The notes below the pieces were generated by a model. That model made no database searches. It was not told the origin of the DNA and saw only the letters and a program-made list of their open reading frames with translations. A stretch of DNA of 64,000 nucleotides from Solibacillus sp. FSL W7-1436 (GTDB taxonomy: Bacteria > Bacillota > Bacilli > Bacillales_A > Planococcaceae). Shown here one piece after another: positions 1-8,819 of the stretch (positions are counted from its first letter, which is position 1; the number at the start of each line of letters is the position of its first letter). The translations under genes and the position numbers were made by a program. Location of the stretch: NCBI RefSeq assembly GCF_038007305.1, contig NZ_JBBOWV010000001.1, positions 2,718,501 through 2,782,500 on the forward strand, in the 5' to 3' direction.

Positions 1-512
1 CTTTTTTAATAGATGGTGCACAATTCCGTGCAACCTTCATTAATGAAAAAAAAGAAAGCTACTGCTTTAATACAGAGGTTTTAGGACGTAAAGGCGGCAA
101 TGTTCAGACGATACTGCTTGCGTGTCCAGCTGCTGAAGAATTTATTAAAATTCAGCGCCGCGAATATGTTCGTGTAGAAACCCCTGTAGATATTGCTGTT
201 GAACATGACGGACAGAAATTTCAGTTTGCGGCTGAAGACATTAGTGCCGGGGGAACATTGATTCATATTAAGTCACCGGTTAATTTTACTGAAGGCGATA
301 CAGTTAAGGCTTTTGTCGTCCTGCCGTTTGTAAACGGTGAAATTCGCTACGTCGAAACAGTTGCAAGAGTCGTAAACATGTTCGAACGTAATGAAATGAA
401 GATGGCATCACTGAATTTCACGGATACGGATGATTATGATAAGCAGCAAATTGTCCGATTCTGCTTCGAACGACAAGTAATGATCCGCAAAAAAGAAATG
501 AATGAATTATAA
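1..512 (+). CDS. motI: PilZ-domain c-di-GMP receptor (YpfA/MotI family), 5' truncated
   Basis: The frame is open from base 3 to the stop at 510-512, so the start lies upstream of the window. About 169 codons are visible. The N-terminal part resembles the YcgR-type domain and is followed by a PilZ domain. The PilZ signature is visible as RREYVRVE (the RxxxR arginine patch) and, about 30 residues later, DISAGGTLI (D/NxSxxG). In this family both elements grip cyclic di-GMP. In B. subtilis the orthologue directly upstream of cmk is a motility brake that acts on the flagellar stator when c-di-GMP is high. The same placement before cmk supports orthology. A GGDEF-EAL enzyme encoded at 56951-58699 could set its ligand level (inference). 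Confidence 0.85.
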   Translation, partial: FLIDGAQFRATFINEKKESYCFNTEVLGRKGGNVQTILLACPAAEEFIKIQRREYVRVETPVDIAVEHDGQKFQFAAEDISAGGTLIHIKSPVNFTEGDTVKAFVVLPFVNGEIRYVETVARVVNMFERNEMKMASLNFTDTDDYDKQQIVRFCFERQVMIRKKEMNEL

Positions 513-540
513 GCGCTTAAATAAAAAACGGATAATTTGT

Positions 541-646
541 AAAATTGATTGGAATGCAGGGCGACTCCAGCGGGAAAAGCGTGACGCCTGAGACTACAGG
601 CTCAGGCCACGCCCGCGGAAAGCGTCCCGGAATGGAAATCGATTTT
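541..646. repeat. Palindromic intergenic repeat, copy 1
   Basis: A GC-rich element about 106 bp long. It is bounded by the near-perfect inverted ends aaaattgatt (541-550) and aatcgatttt (637-646). The interior contains gcgggaaaagcg, a small stem gcctgag/ctcaggc closing the loop actacagg, and cgcggaaagcgtcc. The same blocks recur at 12562-12838 and 27632-27738. It lies in the motI-cmk gap and has no convincing coding content. Confidence 0.8.
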
Positions 647-656
647 CACGCACAGC

Positions 657-699
657 AAAAAAATGCCATTTTTTCTCCGGGAAAAATGGCATTTTTGCA
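657..699 (+). terminator. Intrinsic terminator after motI (possibly bidirectional)
   Basis: The inverted repeat aaaaatgccattttt / aaaaatggcattttt has a ctccggg-type loop. It has A- and T-rich flanks on both sides and could work in either direction. Confidence 0.75.
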
Positions 700-832
700 T
701 GAAGTAGCAGCCTGTTTTAAATAAGTGAAACGAATGTGATGAAAGGGCAGCTTTAAAAAAAAATATGGCGTAAAGAAGGTAAAATTTTTTTCGGTTATGA
801 TACAATAGCAAACGGAAAGTAGGGTGTTAATT

Positions 833-1507
833 ATGATGAAAAAAATTCAAATTGCAATTGATGGTCCTGCAGGTGCAGGGAAAAGTACCATTGCAAAAAT
901 TGTAGCCGAAGCACTTCGATTTACATATATCGACACAGGTGCAATGTATCGGGCAGTGACGTATAAAGCGATGAAAGAAAACATACAATTACATGACGCA
1001 GAAGCGATTGAGAAAATGCTTCAGGAAACGGCGATTACATTAAAACCGTCGGAGCAGGGACAACTCGTTTTTGTAGATGGACAAGATGTGTCACAGGCGA
1101 TTCGTTCAAATGAAGTTACGGCAAATGTTTCAGAAGTTGCGGCACATGCCAATATTCGTGAAATCCTCGTGGCGATGCAGCAAAAGCTGGCTGCGGAAGG
1201 CGGAGTTGTCATGGACGGGCGTGATATTGCAACACATGTATTAAAAGATGCAGAGCTTAAAATCTATATGTCTGCAACAGTAGAAGAACGTGCACATCGA
1301 CGCTTCCTGGATAATGAACGCCGCGGCATTCCTTCAACAATCGAAACATTACAGAAGGAAATTGCGTTGCGGGACAAGCTTGATAGTGAACGTGAAGCTT
1401 CACCGCTCATCCAAGCAGAAGATGCTTTATTTTTGGATACGACGCATTTATCAATTGATGAAGCAGCGCAGGAAATTTTGAAATTAGCGCAGCAGAAAAT
1501 GCAGTGA
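833..1507 (+). CDS. cmk: Cytidylate kinase
   Basis: Transfers phosphate from ATP to CMP/dCMP for pyrimidine nucleotide supply in the cytoplasm. The protein has 224 residues, the usual length for Cmk. The Walker A motif GPAGAGKST lies near residue 10, followed by the DTGAMYR substrate segment, the GVVMDGRDIATHV core and the lid arginines RRFLDNERR. I chose ATG 833 because GGAAAGTAGGG lies about 8 nt upstream; a GTG at 824 would place the SD inside the gene. It sits between the PilZ gene and the S1-domain gene, as in B. subtilis. Confidence 0.95.
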   Translation: MMKKIQIAIDGPAGAGKSTIAKIVAEALRFTYIDTGAMYRAVTYKAMKENIQLHDAEAIEKMLQETAITLKPSEQGQLVFVDGQDVSQAIRSNEVTANVSEVAAHANIREILVAMQQKLAAEGGVVMDGRDIATHVLKDAELKIYMSATVEERAHRRFLDNERRGIPSTIETLQKEIALRDKLDSEREASPLIQAEDALFLDTTHLSIDEAAQEILKLAQQKMQ

Positions 1508-1621
1508 CGCTATTAAAAAATGAAGCTAACGTACGAAATTTCTGAAAATAAAGGGTTATTTTTTGTCTTTGTAGAACTTATCGAATAAAATAAAAGTGGA
1601 ATACGCGAAGGAGGGCTACAT

Positions 1622-2764
1622 ATGTCTGAGGAAATGAATTTAGGGTCAAACCAAAAATTTCAAGAAGGAGATATTGTGAAAGGTGTTGCTGAACAGGTTG
1701 AAGAAAAGTCAGTAACGGTTTCGATCGAGGGGGCACCTTTCGATGGAATTATACCTATTAGCGAACTTTCAAGCTTACACATTGAAAAAGCTTCTGATAT
1801 AGTTTCAGTTGGCGATCAACTAGAGCTTATGATTACGAAAGTTGAAGAAGAGAATTTTGTATTATCAAAACGCAAAGTAGATGCACTGCACGCGTGGGAT
1901 GAATTAAAAGCAAAATTCGAATCTGGTGAAGTATTCGAAGCAGAAGTGAAAGATGTTGTGAAAGGCGGACTTGTCGTCGATTTAGGTGTACGCGGTTTCG
2001 TTCCGGCTTCACTCGTTGAAGATTATTTTGTCGAAGATTTTGAGGATTACAAAGGCAAAACATTACGTTTAAAAATTACAGAGTTAGATAAAGAAAAAGG
2101 ACGACTTATTTTATCTCATCGTGCAGTACTCGATGAGGAGAAAGCGTCGAAAAAGCAACAAGTGATTCAAAACATCCAGCAGGGAGATATGCTGGAAGGT
2201 ACAGTTCAGCGTTTGGCGAAATTCGGTGCGTTCATTGATTTGGGCGGCATCGATGGATTAGTCCATATTTCACAAGTAGCGCATGAACATGTTGAAGATA
2301 TTTCAACGGTATTACAGGAAGGACAATCCGTTACTGTAAAAGTGCTTTCAGTCGATATTCCGAATGAGCGTGTTTCATTATCCATCAAAGATACACTGCC
2401 TGGTCCGTGGACAGACATTGAAGAGAAAGCTTCTAAAGGCGCAATTCTAACAGGTACTGTAAAACGTCTTGTTACATTCGGTGCGTTTGTGGAAGTATTC
2501 CCTGGCGTTGAAGGTCTTGTCCATATTTCTCAAATTTCCCACAAGCATATTACGACACCGCATGAAGTCTTAAAGGACGGACAAGAGGTGGAAGTAAAAG
2601 TACTTGAGGTAAATGAAGGAGAAAAACGCCTTGCATTAAGCATTAAAGCATTGCAGGAAGATTCAGCGAACGACGAGGACTTCGATTACGAGCTGCCTGA
2701 AGAAAATAAAGGCTTCTCATTCAGCGATGTTATCGGCGATCAGCTAAAAGGATTCAAAAAATAA
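1622..2764 (+). CDS. ypfD: 30S ribosomal protein S1 homologue with four S1 domains
   Basis: An RNA-binding protein of 380 residues, matching the short Firmicute S1 form (YpfD, about 380 aa) rather than the six-domain E. coli form. Four S1 repeats are readable. The last two begin GDMLEGTVQRLAKFGAFIDL (near 185) and GAILTGTVKRLVTFGAFVEV (near 270), each followed by GLVHISQ. The C-terminus is acidic. In Firmicutes this protein is considered dispensable for bulk translation initiation (family knowledge). The strong SD gaaggaggg lies before ATG 1622. It follows cmk, as in most Bacilli. Confidence 0.93.
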   Translation: MSEEMNLGSNQKFQEGDIVKGVAEQVEEKSVTVSIEGAPFDGIIPISELSSLHIEKASDIVSVGDQLELMITKVEEENFVLSKRKVDALHAWDELKAKFESGEVFEAEVKDVVKGGLVVDLGVRGFVPASLVEDYFVEDFEDYKGKTLRLKITELDKEKGRLILSHRAVLDEEKASKKQQVIQNIQQGDMLEGTVQRLAKFGAFIDLGGIDGLVHISQVAHEHVEDISTVLQEGQSVTVKVLSVDIPNERVSLSIKDTLPGPWTDIEEKASKGAILTGTVKRLVTFGAFVEVFPGVEGLVHISQISHKHITTPHEVLKDGQEVEVKVLEVNEGEKRLALSIKALQEDSANDEDFDYELPEENKGFSFSDVIGDQLKGFKK

Positions 2765-2771
2765 TAGAATG

Positions 2772-2813
2772 AAAACCGCCCATATAAGGATCGCTTATAT
2801 GGGCGGTTTTTTT
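2772..2813 (+). terminator. Intrinsic terminator of ypfD
   Basis: The stem accgcccatataag / cttatatgggcggt is followed by a run of seven or more T. Confidence 0.93.
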
Positions 2814-2830
2814 GGGAGTAAATCGGACGG

Positions 2831-2945
2831 ATTTAGTCAAATATGTTTGGGATTTAGTCAAAGTTAATTGGAATTTAGTCAATAATCAGGGGTTTTTAGT
2901 CAGCGCCGAGTTAAATTTAGCCAATCATGACATGAATTTTGCCAA
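2831..2945. repeat. Six-unit 21-bp phased motif array (ATTTAGTCAA)
   Basis: A 10-bp motif recurs with start positions 2831, 2852, 2873, 2894, 2915 and 2936, exactly 21 bp apart each time. The units read ATTTAGTCAA three times, then TTTTAGTCAG, ATTTAGCCAA and ATTTTGCCAA, so they degrade towards the der side. The 11-bp spacers are unrelated to one another. Stop codons interrupt the reading frames I checked on both strands. The array fills the gap between the ypfD terminator and the der promoter. Confidence 0.85.
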
Positions 2946-2999
2946 ACAGCGACTATTCACCAGCAAAAGCGGAAATCCTTACCGATAAATCGAAATCGA

Positions 3000-3028
3000 T
3001 TTTGAATGTTGTGAAAAAATGATATAAT
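3000..3028 (+). promoter_or_regulatory. Candidate sigma-A promoter for der
   Basis: A -10 TATAAT lies at 3023-3028 with a weak -35 (TTTTGA at 3000-3005, 17-bp spacer). A second TATAAT at 3042-3047 could be an alternative. Confidence 0.45.
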
Positions 3029-3082
3029 AGTCAAATTCGTGTATAATACGGAAAGACAAGAGTTTGGAAGGATGAAGTACAG

Positions 3083-4393
3083 ATGACAAAACCAGTAATC
3101 GCCATCGTAGGACGTCCGAACGTAGGTAAATCGACAATTTTTAACCGAATTGTTGGAGAACGTGTATCGATCGTGGAAGATATTCCAGGTGTAACACGGG
3201 ACCGTATTTATAGTTCGGCTGATTGGCTAGCACATGAATTTAATATTATCGACACTGGTGGTATTGAAATTGGGGACGAGCCGTTTTTAGAACAGATCCG
3301 TCAGCAAGCGGAAATCGCTATTGATGAGGCGGACGTTATTATTTTCATGACTAATGGACGTGAAGGTGTTACAGCTGCAGATGAGCAAGTAGCAAGAATT
3401 TTATATAAAACTAAAAAACCGGTAGTTCTCGCAATTAATAAAATCGATAACCCGGATATGCGTCATATGATTTATGACTTCTATTCATTGGGCTTTGGTG
3501 AGCCTTGGCCGATTTCAGGTTCACACGGTTTAGGTTTAGGGGATTTATTGGATGAGTGTGCCAAACACTTCCCGAACCCGGATGAAGAACAATATGATGA
3601 TGACACGATTAAATTCTCATTAATCGGACGCCCGAATGTCGGGAAATCATCGCTTGTGAATGCCTTTTTAGGTCAGGACCGAGTTATTGTAAGTGAAATC
3701 CAAGGAACAACTCGTGATGCAATCGACTCTCCGTACTCATATGATGGACAAGATTATGTCATCATCGATACAGCGGGTATGCGTAAAAAAGGGAAAGTAT
3801 ACGAATCAACAGAAAAGTATTCGGTACTCCGTGCACTGCGCGCGATTGAACGCTCAGACGTTGTTTTAGTCGTTCTGAATGCGGATGAAGGTATTCAGGA
3901 GCAGGATAAAAAAATCGCCGGCTATGCACATGAAGCCGGTAAAGCGATTATTATCGTTGTAAACAAATGGGATGCCATTGAAAAAGACGAAAAAACGATG
4001 AATCTCTTTACTGAGCAAATTCGTGAACACTTCCTGTTTTTAGATTATGCACCGATCGTTTTCGTTTCGGCAAAAACGAAACAGCGTGTCCACAATATTT
4101 TACCGATCATCAAGCGTGTTAGTGAAAACCATGCGATGCGTATCCAATCATCAATTTTAAATGAAGTGATTGAAGATTCGATCGCACGTAATCCGGCACC
4201 AACAGATAAAGGCCGTCGTTTACGTATTTACTATGCAACACAAGTGGCGATTAAACCGCCGACATTCGTTGTATTCGTAAATGAACCGGAAATGATGCAC
4301 TTCTCATACGAGCGCTTTTTAGAAAACCGTATTCGGGAGACTTTCGACTTTGAAGGAACTCCAATACGTCTGATCACACGTGCTCGTGACTAA
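3083..4393 (+). CDS. der: Ribosome assembly GTPase Der (EngA)
   Basis: An essential GTPase needed for 50S subunit maturation. The protein has 436 residues, the same size as B. subtilis Der/YphC. It carries two GTPase domains in tandem, G1 motifs GRPNVGKST (near residue 9) and GRPNVGKSS (near 182), each with DTGG/DTAG and NKxD (NKID, NKWD). A C-terminal KH-like domain follows. SD ggaagg precedes ATG 3083. It has its own promoter region and a terminator afterwards, so it is probably largely monocistronic. Confidence 0.97.
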   Translation: MTKPVIAIVGRPNVGKSTIFNRIVGERVSIVEDIPGVTRDRIYSSADWLAHEFNIIDTGGIEIGDEPFLEQIRQQAEIAIDEADVIIFMTNGREGVTAADEQVARILYKTKKPVVLAINKIDNPDMRHMIYDFYSLGFGEPWPISGSHGLGLGDLLDECAKHFPNPDEEQYDDDTIKFSLIGRPNVGKSSLVNAFLGQDRVIVSEIQGTTRDAIDSPYSYDGQDYVIIDTAGMRKKGKVYESTEKYSVLRALRAIERSDVVLVVLNADEGIQEQDKKIAGYAHEAGKAIIIVVNKWDAIEKDEKTMNLFTEQIREHFLFLDYAPIVFVSAKTKQRVHNILPIIKRVSENHAMRIQSSILNEVIEDSIARNPAPTDKGRRLRIYYATQVAIKPPTFVVFVNEPEMMHFSYERFLENRIRETFDFEGTPIRLITRARD

Positions 4394-4405
4394 ATCAATA
4401 AAAGG

Positions 4406-4437
4406 GCGCTAGTTTATGCAAATGAACTAGCGTTTTT
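4406..4437 (+). terminator. Intrinsic terminator of der
   Basis: Stem gcgctagttt / gaactagcg followed by ttttt. Confidence 0.85.
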
Positions 4438-4505
4438 GTTCATAATAGGGTTTGACTTGAAGGATAAATTCTCATCAGACTTTAAGTGGAATTGGGGGTT
4501 TTTTA

Positions 4506-5519
4506 ATGGAAAATGTAGTAGTTTTAGGAGCAGGTTCCTGGGGAACGGCACTGGCCATTGTTTTAGCGGAAAACGGTCATAATACGCTAATTTGGTCACA
4601 TCGCGAAGACCAGGCAACTGAAATTAATGAACAGCATACAAATAAAAAATATTTGCCGAATACGATTTTACCAACAAATTTAAAGGCGACTTCAAATCTG
4701 GAAGAGGCTGCAAAACACGGTTCTACTATTGTTATGGCAGTACCGACAAAAGGGATTCGGGAAGTTTGCGGCAAAATTTCGGATTATTTAACTGAGAAAG
4801 CATTATTTGTCCATGTTTCCAAAGGGATTGAACCGGATACATTGATGCGTATTTCCGAACTGATGAAGGAAAGCCTTGCTGACAATGCGGTAAGTGATAT
4901 TGTTGTTTTATCTGGACCTTCCCACGCGGAGGAAGTCGTATTAAAACATCCGACAACCGTAACAGCTGCTTGCGAAAATTTAGATGCTGCGGAAAAAGTG
5001 CAGGATTTATTTATGAATCAGTATTTTCGTGTCTATACAAATGATGATGTAATTGGCGTTGAAATTGGCGGGGCACTAAAAAATGTCATCGCGCTGGCTG
5101 CAGGGCTGACGGATGGTCTTGACTTTGGCGATAATGCAAAGGCTGCTTTAATTACACGCGGTTTAGCTGAAATTACGCGTCTTGGTGTAAAAATGGGAGG
5201 CAATCCGTTTACTTTTGCAGGACTGACAGGTATGGGTGATCTGATCGTGACATGTACAAGTGTCCATTCCCGAAACTGGCGCGCAGGAAATATGCTCGGC
5301 AAAGGAATGAAGCTTGAACAAGTATTGGACGAGATGGGAATGGTAGTCGAAGGGGTACGTACAACTAAGGCTACATACCAGCTCTCAAAAAAATATGATG
5401 TTTCGATGCCGATTACTTCTGCATTGTATGAGGTGCTGTTTAATAATATGGAGCCGAGAGCATTGGTCGAATCATTAATGCTGCGAACGAAAAAGAGCGA
5501 AATTGATGAGATGAGCTGA
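4506..5519 (+). CDS. gpsA: NAD(P)H-dependent glycerol-3-phosphate dehydrogenase
   Basis: Reduces dihydroxyacetone phosphate to sn-glycerol-3-phosphate for phospholipid and teichoic acid synthesis. The protein has 337 residues. The N-terminal Rossmann motif [10 protein letters not shown] starts at residue 8. Also present are the family segment KGIEPDT, the substrate region [13 protein letters not shown] with its catalytic lysine, and AALITRGL and [11 protein letters not shown] in the C-terminal domain. The SD is modest (ggggg at about 4494). It lies between der and yphE, as in B. subtilis. Confidence 0.96.
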   Translation: MENVVVLGAGSWGTALAIVLAENGHNTLIWSHREDQATEINEQHTNKKYLPNTILPTNLKATSNLEEAAKHGSTIVMAVPTKGIREVCGKISDYLTEKALFVHVSKGIEPDTLMRISELMKESLADNAVSDIVVLSGPSHAEEVVLKHPTTVTAACENLDAAEKVQDLFMNQYFRVYTNDDVIGVEIGGALKNVIALAAGLTDGLDFGDNAKAALITRGLAEITRLGVKMGGNPFTFAGLTGMGDLIVTCTSVHSRNWRAGNMLGKGMKLEQVLDEMGMVVEGVRTTKATYQLSKKYDVSMPITSALYEVLFNNMEPRALVESLMLRTKKSEIDEMS

Positions 5520-5570
5520 AGTAGTACATTTAGCATGATTTCCAATTAATTTAATAATTTGTCACAAATA

Positions 5571-5604
5571 AGGAGGTATACTTGTATGCCTCCTGTTTTT
5601 TTTT
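5571..5604 (+). terminator. Intrinsic terminator of gpsA
   Basis: Stem aggaggtata / tatgcctcct followed by a run of nine T. The AGGAGG here is a stem arm, not a ribosome binding site. Confidence 0.85.
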
Positions 5605-5663
5605 ACCTGAAAAGGCTATAATTATTAGCGGTATCATCAATAAATGGAAAGGCGGTTTTAAAA

Positions 5664-5933
5664 GTGCAACTTACTTTGCAGCTCATGAATCCACTATCAA
5701 ATTTACTCTTAAATTCTGCACGTGGCCCATTAGCGAGCATGCATGCTTTGGATGTTATGTGGGTTTCTTTTTATTCGATTGGTTTACTGTTAGTATCAAT
5801 TCTTATTATTACAGCAGTCCGCAAGTGGATACATAATATGGTTTTGTCATTTTTATTGAAATTTATAGCATATGTCATGTTTTTTATCGGCACTTTATTA
5901 ATGGTTCTTGTCGTACTTACATGGCCGAACTAA
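5664..5933 (+). CDS. yphE: Small membrane protein, YphE/DUF2768-like
   Basis: An 89-residue protein with two hydrophobic segments, at about residues 32-50 and 62-85, separated by a short basic loop (RKWIHN). A GTG start at 5664 is preceded by ggcgg with 8-nt spacing. It lies between gpsA and the yphF-like lipoprotein gene, as B. subtilis yphE does. I assign the family from position, size and topology. Its function is unknown. It is probably cotranscribed with the next gene, 20 bp downstream. Confidence 0.75.
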   Translation: MQLTLQLMNPLSNLLLNSARGPLASMHALDVMWVSFYSIGLLLVSILIITAVRKWIHNMVLSFLLKFIAYVMFFIGTLLMVLVVLTWPN

Positions 5934-5953
5934 TATAGGGGGAAATACATAAT

Positions 5954-6676
5954 ATGAAATCATCTAAATGGTTTGTTCTTTTGTCGCTGGTCATTTTAGT
6001 GCTGACCGGCTGCGGCTCACCGACAAATTTTGACCAGTCCAGCTTAAGACCGGATGTCGATATGCTTGCCGGTGTACAGCGTGCAGTCGATGAATTTCGT
6101 GAAGATACAGGGGTCCTTCCGATTAAGACACGTGACCAGGATACAGATATCTTCATTAAATACTTAATCGATTTTGACAAGCTTGTCCCGAAATATATCG
6201 GCTCACCGCCGGCAAATTCCTATGAAAAGGGCGGCATTTTCCAATATATCATTTGGGATCCGGAAGAAAATCCAACTGTAAAGCTTGTCGATTTACGAAC
6301 ACCGGAACGTATTCGCGAAATTAACATCCGTTTCAAAGGAACAACATATCCGCAATTCAAAGATAAAGTGGTGGAGCACGTTTACACGGTGAATTTTGAA
6401 AATATCGGCTATAAGGAAGATATCACCGTACAAAGCCCTTATTCGAACAATCAGCTGCCGATTGTCGTATCAGCCGAAGGAGATTTGTATGTCGATTATT
6501 CAATCGATTTATATACGTACATGAAAGACAATAATATTACAGCCGAACCGGGTGAAGACATCCGAGAGATTCTAGTGGAAAACTTCCCGGTTGTTCCAGC
6601 TTACTCCCTGCCGTATACAGTAGATGAGAACAATGAGCCTGTCATTATGTATGATCCGACCAAAAAAGAAAATTAA
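5954..6676 (+). CDS. yphF: YphF-like lipoprotein
   Basis: A 240-residue protein with a classic lipoprotein signal peptide: basic MKSSK, a hydrophobic stretch, then lipobox LTGC near residue 20. The mature protein would be anchored on the outer face of the membrane. No catalytic motif is recognised. It precedes spoIVA, as B. subtilis yphF does, and a role linked to the spore or envelope is only inference. SD aggggga lies about 12 nt before ATG 5954. Confidence 0.8.
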   Translation: MKSSKWFVLLSLVILVLTGCGSPTNFDQSSLRPDVDMLAGVQRAVDEFREDTGVLPIKTRDQDTDIFIKYLIDFDKLVPKYIGSPPANSYEKGGIFQYIIWDPEENPTVKLVDLRTPERIREINIRFKGTTYPQFKDKVVEHVYTVNFENIGYKEDITVQSPYSNNQLPIVVSAEGDLYVDYSIDLYTYMKDNNITAEPGEDIREILVENFPVVPAYSLPYTVDENNEPVIMYDPTKKEN

Positions 6677-6681
6677 ACGTA

Positions 6682-6724
6682 AAAAGGTGTGTAAAAAGTT
6701 AAATCTTTCTGCACACCTTTTTCA
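6682..6724 (+). terminator. Intrinsic terminator of yphEF
   Basis: Stem aaaaggtgtg / cacacctttt followed by T-rich sequence. Confidence 0.85.
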
Positions 6725-6742
6725 TATTTAAAAATGTCGGCA

Positions 6743-6770
6743 CATATAGTGTTTTGATAATGAATACTTC
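6743..6770 (+). promoter_or_regulatory. Candidate sigma-E promoter of spoIVA
   Basis: CATATA (6743-6748) and AATACTTC (6763-6770) are separated by 14 bp, resembling the sigma-E elements ATATT and CATACANT. A transcript would begin near 6777, downstream of the TTG at 6774. This bears on the choice of spoIVA start codon. Confidence 0.35.
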
Positions 6771-6809
6771 TAATTGGAGAAGATTACGGTATATAAAGGA
6801 GGCAATACA

Positions 6810-8288
6810 ATTAGCGAGCATATTTTTCAGCAATTGGCAGAACGTACGAATGGTGATCTTTATATCGGCGTTGTAGGACCTGTTAGGGTAGGGAAATCCA
6901 CGTTTGTTAAGAAGGTAATGGAAGGCGTGATTTTACCTAATATCGAAAATGCCGAGGACCGCATGCGGGCGATGGATGAACTTCCACAAAGCTCACCTGG
7001 ACCTGCAATTATGACGGCTGAACCAAAGTTTGTCCCAGCACAGGGAACTACGGTTGCCTTTGGGGAAAGTGCAATACCGTTTCGTGTCAGATTGGTAGAT
7101 TGCGTAGGCTATGTGATTGATGGCGCAAAAGGCTATGAGGATGAGTCGGGACCGAAGTTTGTGCAGACACCTTGGCACAATGAAGCAATAGCGTTTCAGG
7201 AGGCTGCAAAAATTGGTACCGACAAAGTGATTCGGGACCATGCCAATATCGGAATTGTTGTCACAACAGACGGAACGGTAAATGGCATGTCACGAGCGGC
7301 AGTTGAAAAGGCGGAGCAGCAAATTATCGAGCAGCTTACAGAGATCGGAAAGCCTTTCGTCATTGTGCTCAATAGTACGACACCGCATTCAGCTGAAACA
7401 CTGCATTTACAAAATACTCTTGCACAGAAATATGATGTTCCTGTTATTCCGACAGCCATTCAACATATGCAGTTGAATGACGTCATGCTCATTTTACAAG
7501 AAGCGTTATTTGAATTTAATGTAAATGAAATTCAAGTGGAAAAACCGGATTGGTTGGATGTTTTGGATGATACTCATCATTTAAATGAAACATTGGCATT
7601 TGCGACGGCGCAATTACAGGATGATGCAATGAAAATCCGTGATGTGGAAGCGGCAAGCCAGCTGCTTCGCGAAATCGATTTTGTAGAAAGTTGCACCGTT
7701 GAAAATATTGATGCTGGACAGGGGATTGCGACATTACGTGTCAACATTCACAACGATTACTATAAGGAAACGTGCACCGAGTTTCTTGAAAAACCAGTCG
7801 ATACAAAGAAAGAGTGGCTCCTGTTTATTAAGGAAGCTTCAGAGGCAAAAGCGGCACAGCGAAGATTCCGCGATGCGATTGAACAGGCAAAGGAACACGG
7901 TTATGGTGTCACATTGCCTGCGATGGATGAGTTTGATCCGAGCGAGCCGGAGCTGATCGAGCAAAACAATTTCTATGGTGTGCGTATGAAGGCGAAAGCC
8001 CCTTCCTACCACATTATCCGAATTGATATGGAAGCGGAATTCTCGCCGTTGATCGGATCTGAATTCCACAGTCAGCACCTGCTGAAAGACTTGCAGCATG
8101 CGTATGAATTTGACCGACAGGCATTGTGGCAAACGCAATTGTTTGGCACACCGCTTCATGAAGTGCTTACGGAAAGTATCCGTTTCAAAATGAAAAGCGT
8201 TCCGACACATGCGAAAAACAGAATGCGCCTCATGCTGGAAAGATTAATAAACGAAGGCGAAAGAGGTTTAATTACATTTATTATCTGA
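6810..8288 (+). CDS. spoIVA: Stage IV sporulation protein A (coat morphogenetic ATPase)
   Basis: An ATPase that polymerises on the forespore surface as the basement layer of the spore coat. The Walker A motif GPVRVGKST is close to the N-terminus, followed by the family blocks DELPQS, MTAEPKFVP, VDCVGY and TTDGT. The C-terminus is the conserved INEGERGLITFII type. The start is uncertain. AAAGGAGG at 6795-6802 sits 7 nt before an ATT at 6810, and a start there gives 492 aa, the B. subtilis length. A TTG at 6774 gives 504 aa (MEKITVYK..., which resembles the B. subtilis N-terminus) but has no visible SD. It marks the organism as a spore former. Confidence 0.9.
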   Translation: MSEHIFQQLAERTNGDLYIGVVGPVRVGKSTFVKKVMEGVILPNIENAEDRMRAMDELPQSSPGPAIMTAEPKFVPAQGTTVAFGESAIPFRVRLVDCVGYVIDGAKGYEDESGPKFVQTPWHNEAIAFQEAAKIGTDKVIRDHANIGIVVTTDGTVNGMSRAAVEKAEQQIIEQLTEIGKPFVIVLNSTTPHSAETLHLQNTLAQKYDVPVIPTAIQHMQLNDVMLILQEALFEFNVNEIQVEKPDWLDVLDDTHHLNETLAFATAQLQDDAMKIRDVEAASQLLREIDFVESCTVENIDAGQGIATLRVNIHNDYYKETCTEFLEKPVDTKKEWLLFIKEASEAKAAQRRFRDAIEQAKEHGYGVTLPAMDEFDPSEPELIEQNNFYGVRMKAKAPSYHIIRIDMEAEFSPLIGSEFHSQHLLKDLQHAYEFDRQALWQTQLFGTPLHEVLTESIRFKMKSVPTHAKNRMRLMLERLINEGERGLITFII

Positions 8289-8315
8289 CATACTAACAGA
8301 ATAGGAGTTACCTAT

Positions 8316-8372
8316 GATTACAGGGCCGTTCACTTTTATAGGTGAATTGTCCTGTAATTTTAGTTTTTTTTC
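8316..8372 (+). terminator. Intrinsic terminator of spoIVA
   Basis: Stem attacagg / cctgtaat with an inner loop region, followed by tttagtttttttt. Confidence 0.75.
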
Positions 8373-8487
8373 AAAAAATGACGAAATATATACAAAACAT
8401 GGGGGAATTCAGTTGCGTCGCGGTTTTCTGTATGTTAATCTTTTTACAGGATTTAGATTCATGACCCTTTGAGAGGAGGTGAATGGT

Positions 8488-8760
8488 GTGAATAAAACAG
8501 AATTAGTAAACTCTGTTGCTGAAGCTGCAGGTCTTTCTAAAAAAGACGCTTCTAAAGCAGTTGAAGCTGTATTTGATACAATTCAAGATGCTCTTGCAAA
8601 GGGTGACAAAGTACAATTAATCGGTTTTGGTAACTTTGAAGTTCGTGAGCGTGCAGCACGTAAAGGTCGTAACCCACAAACGGGTAAGGAAATCGAAATT
8701 GCTGCTTCTAAAGTACCTGCTTTCAAGCCAGGTAAAGCACTTAAGGACGCTGTAAAATAA
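8488..8760 (+). CDS. hup: HU-type DNA-binding protein (HBsu)
   Basis: A nucleoid-associated protein of 90 residues, nearly identical in style to HBsu. It begins NKTELV, with the DNA-binding arm signature [20 protein letters not shown] around residues 46-65 and the ending [10 protein letters not shown]. The GTG at 8488 follows AGGAGGTG by 6 nt; an upstream GTG at 8479 overlaps the SD itself. It stands as a single gene between spoIVA and the folE-mtrB pair, with a strong terminator. Confidence 0.96.
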   Translation: MNKTELVNSVAEAAGLSKKDASKAVEAVFDTIQDALAKGDKVQLIGFGNFEVRERAARKGRNPQTGKEIEIAASKVPAFKPGKALKDAVK

Positions 8761-8780
8761 TTCAGTTTCTCGAGGTACAT

Positions 8781-8819
8781 AGAGCAGCTCTCAGTCTAAC
8801 TGAGAGCTGCTCTTTTTTA
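8781..8819 (+). terminator. Intrinsic terminator of hup
   Basis: The perfect stem agagcagctctcag / ctgagagctgctct is followed by tttttt. Confidence 0.95.

Noticed and set aside
2831-2945. A CRISPR-like reading of the 21-bp array
   Set aside because: Repeats are only 10 bp with 11-bp spacers, far below CRISPR dimensions, and no cas genes are present. The same holds for 40029-40199.
2770-2945. Coding of a heptad-repeat peptide by the 21-bp array (21 nt = 7 codons)
   Set aside because: On the reverse strand the LTK-type heptads are interrupted by in-frame stops, and on the forward strand by TAG and TAA. No SD is present.
5033-5545. A 170-codon open frame on the reverse strand
   Set aside because: It lies entirely opposite gpsA, has no SD, and has a composition typical of an antisense shadow.
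5571-5582. AGGAGG resembling a ribosome binding site after gpsA
   Set aside because: It is one arm of the gpsA terminator hairpin followed by a T-run; no gene starts there.
8378-8464. A 28-codon frame upstream of hup (MTKYIQN...)
   Set aside because: There is no SD before its ATG and it ends just before the hup SD; more likely untranslated leader.
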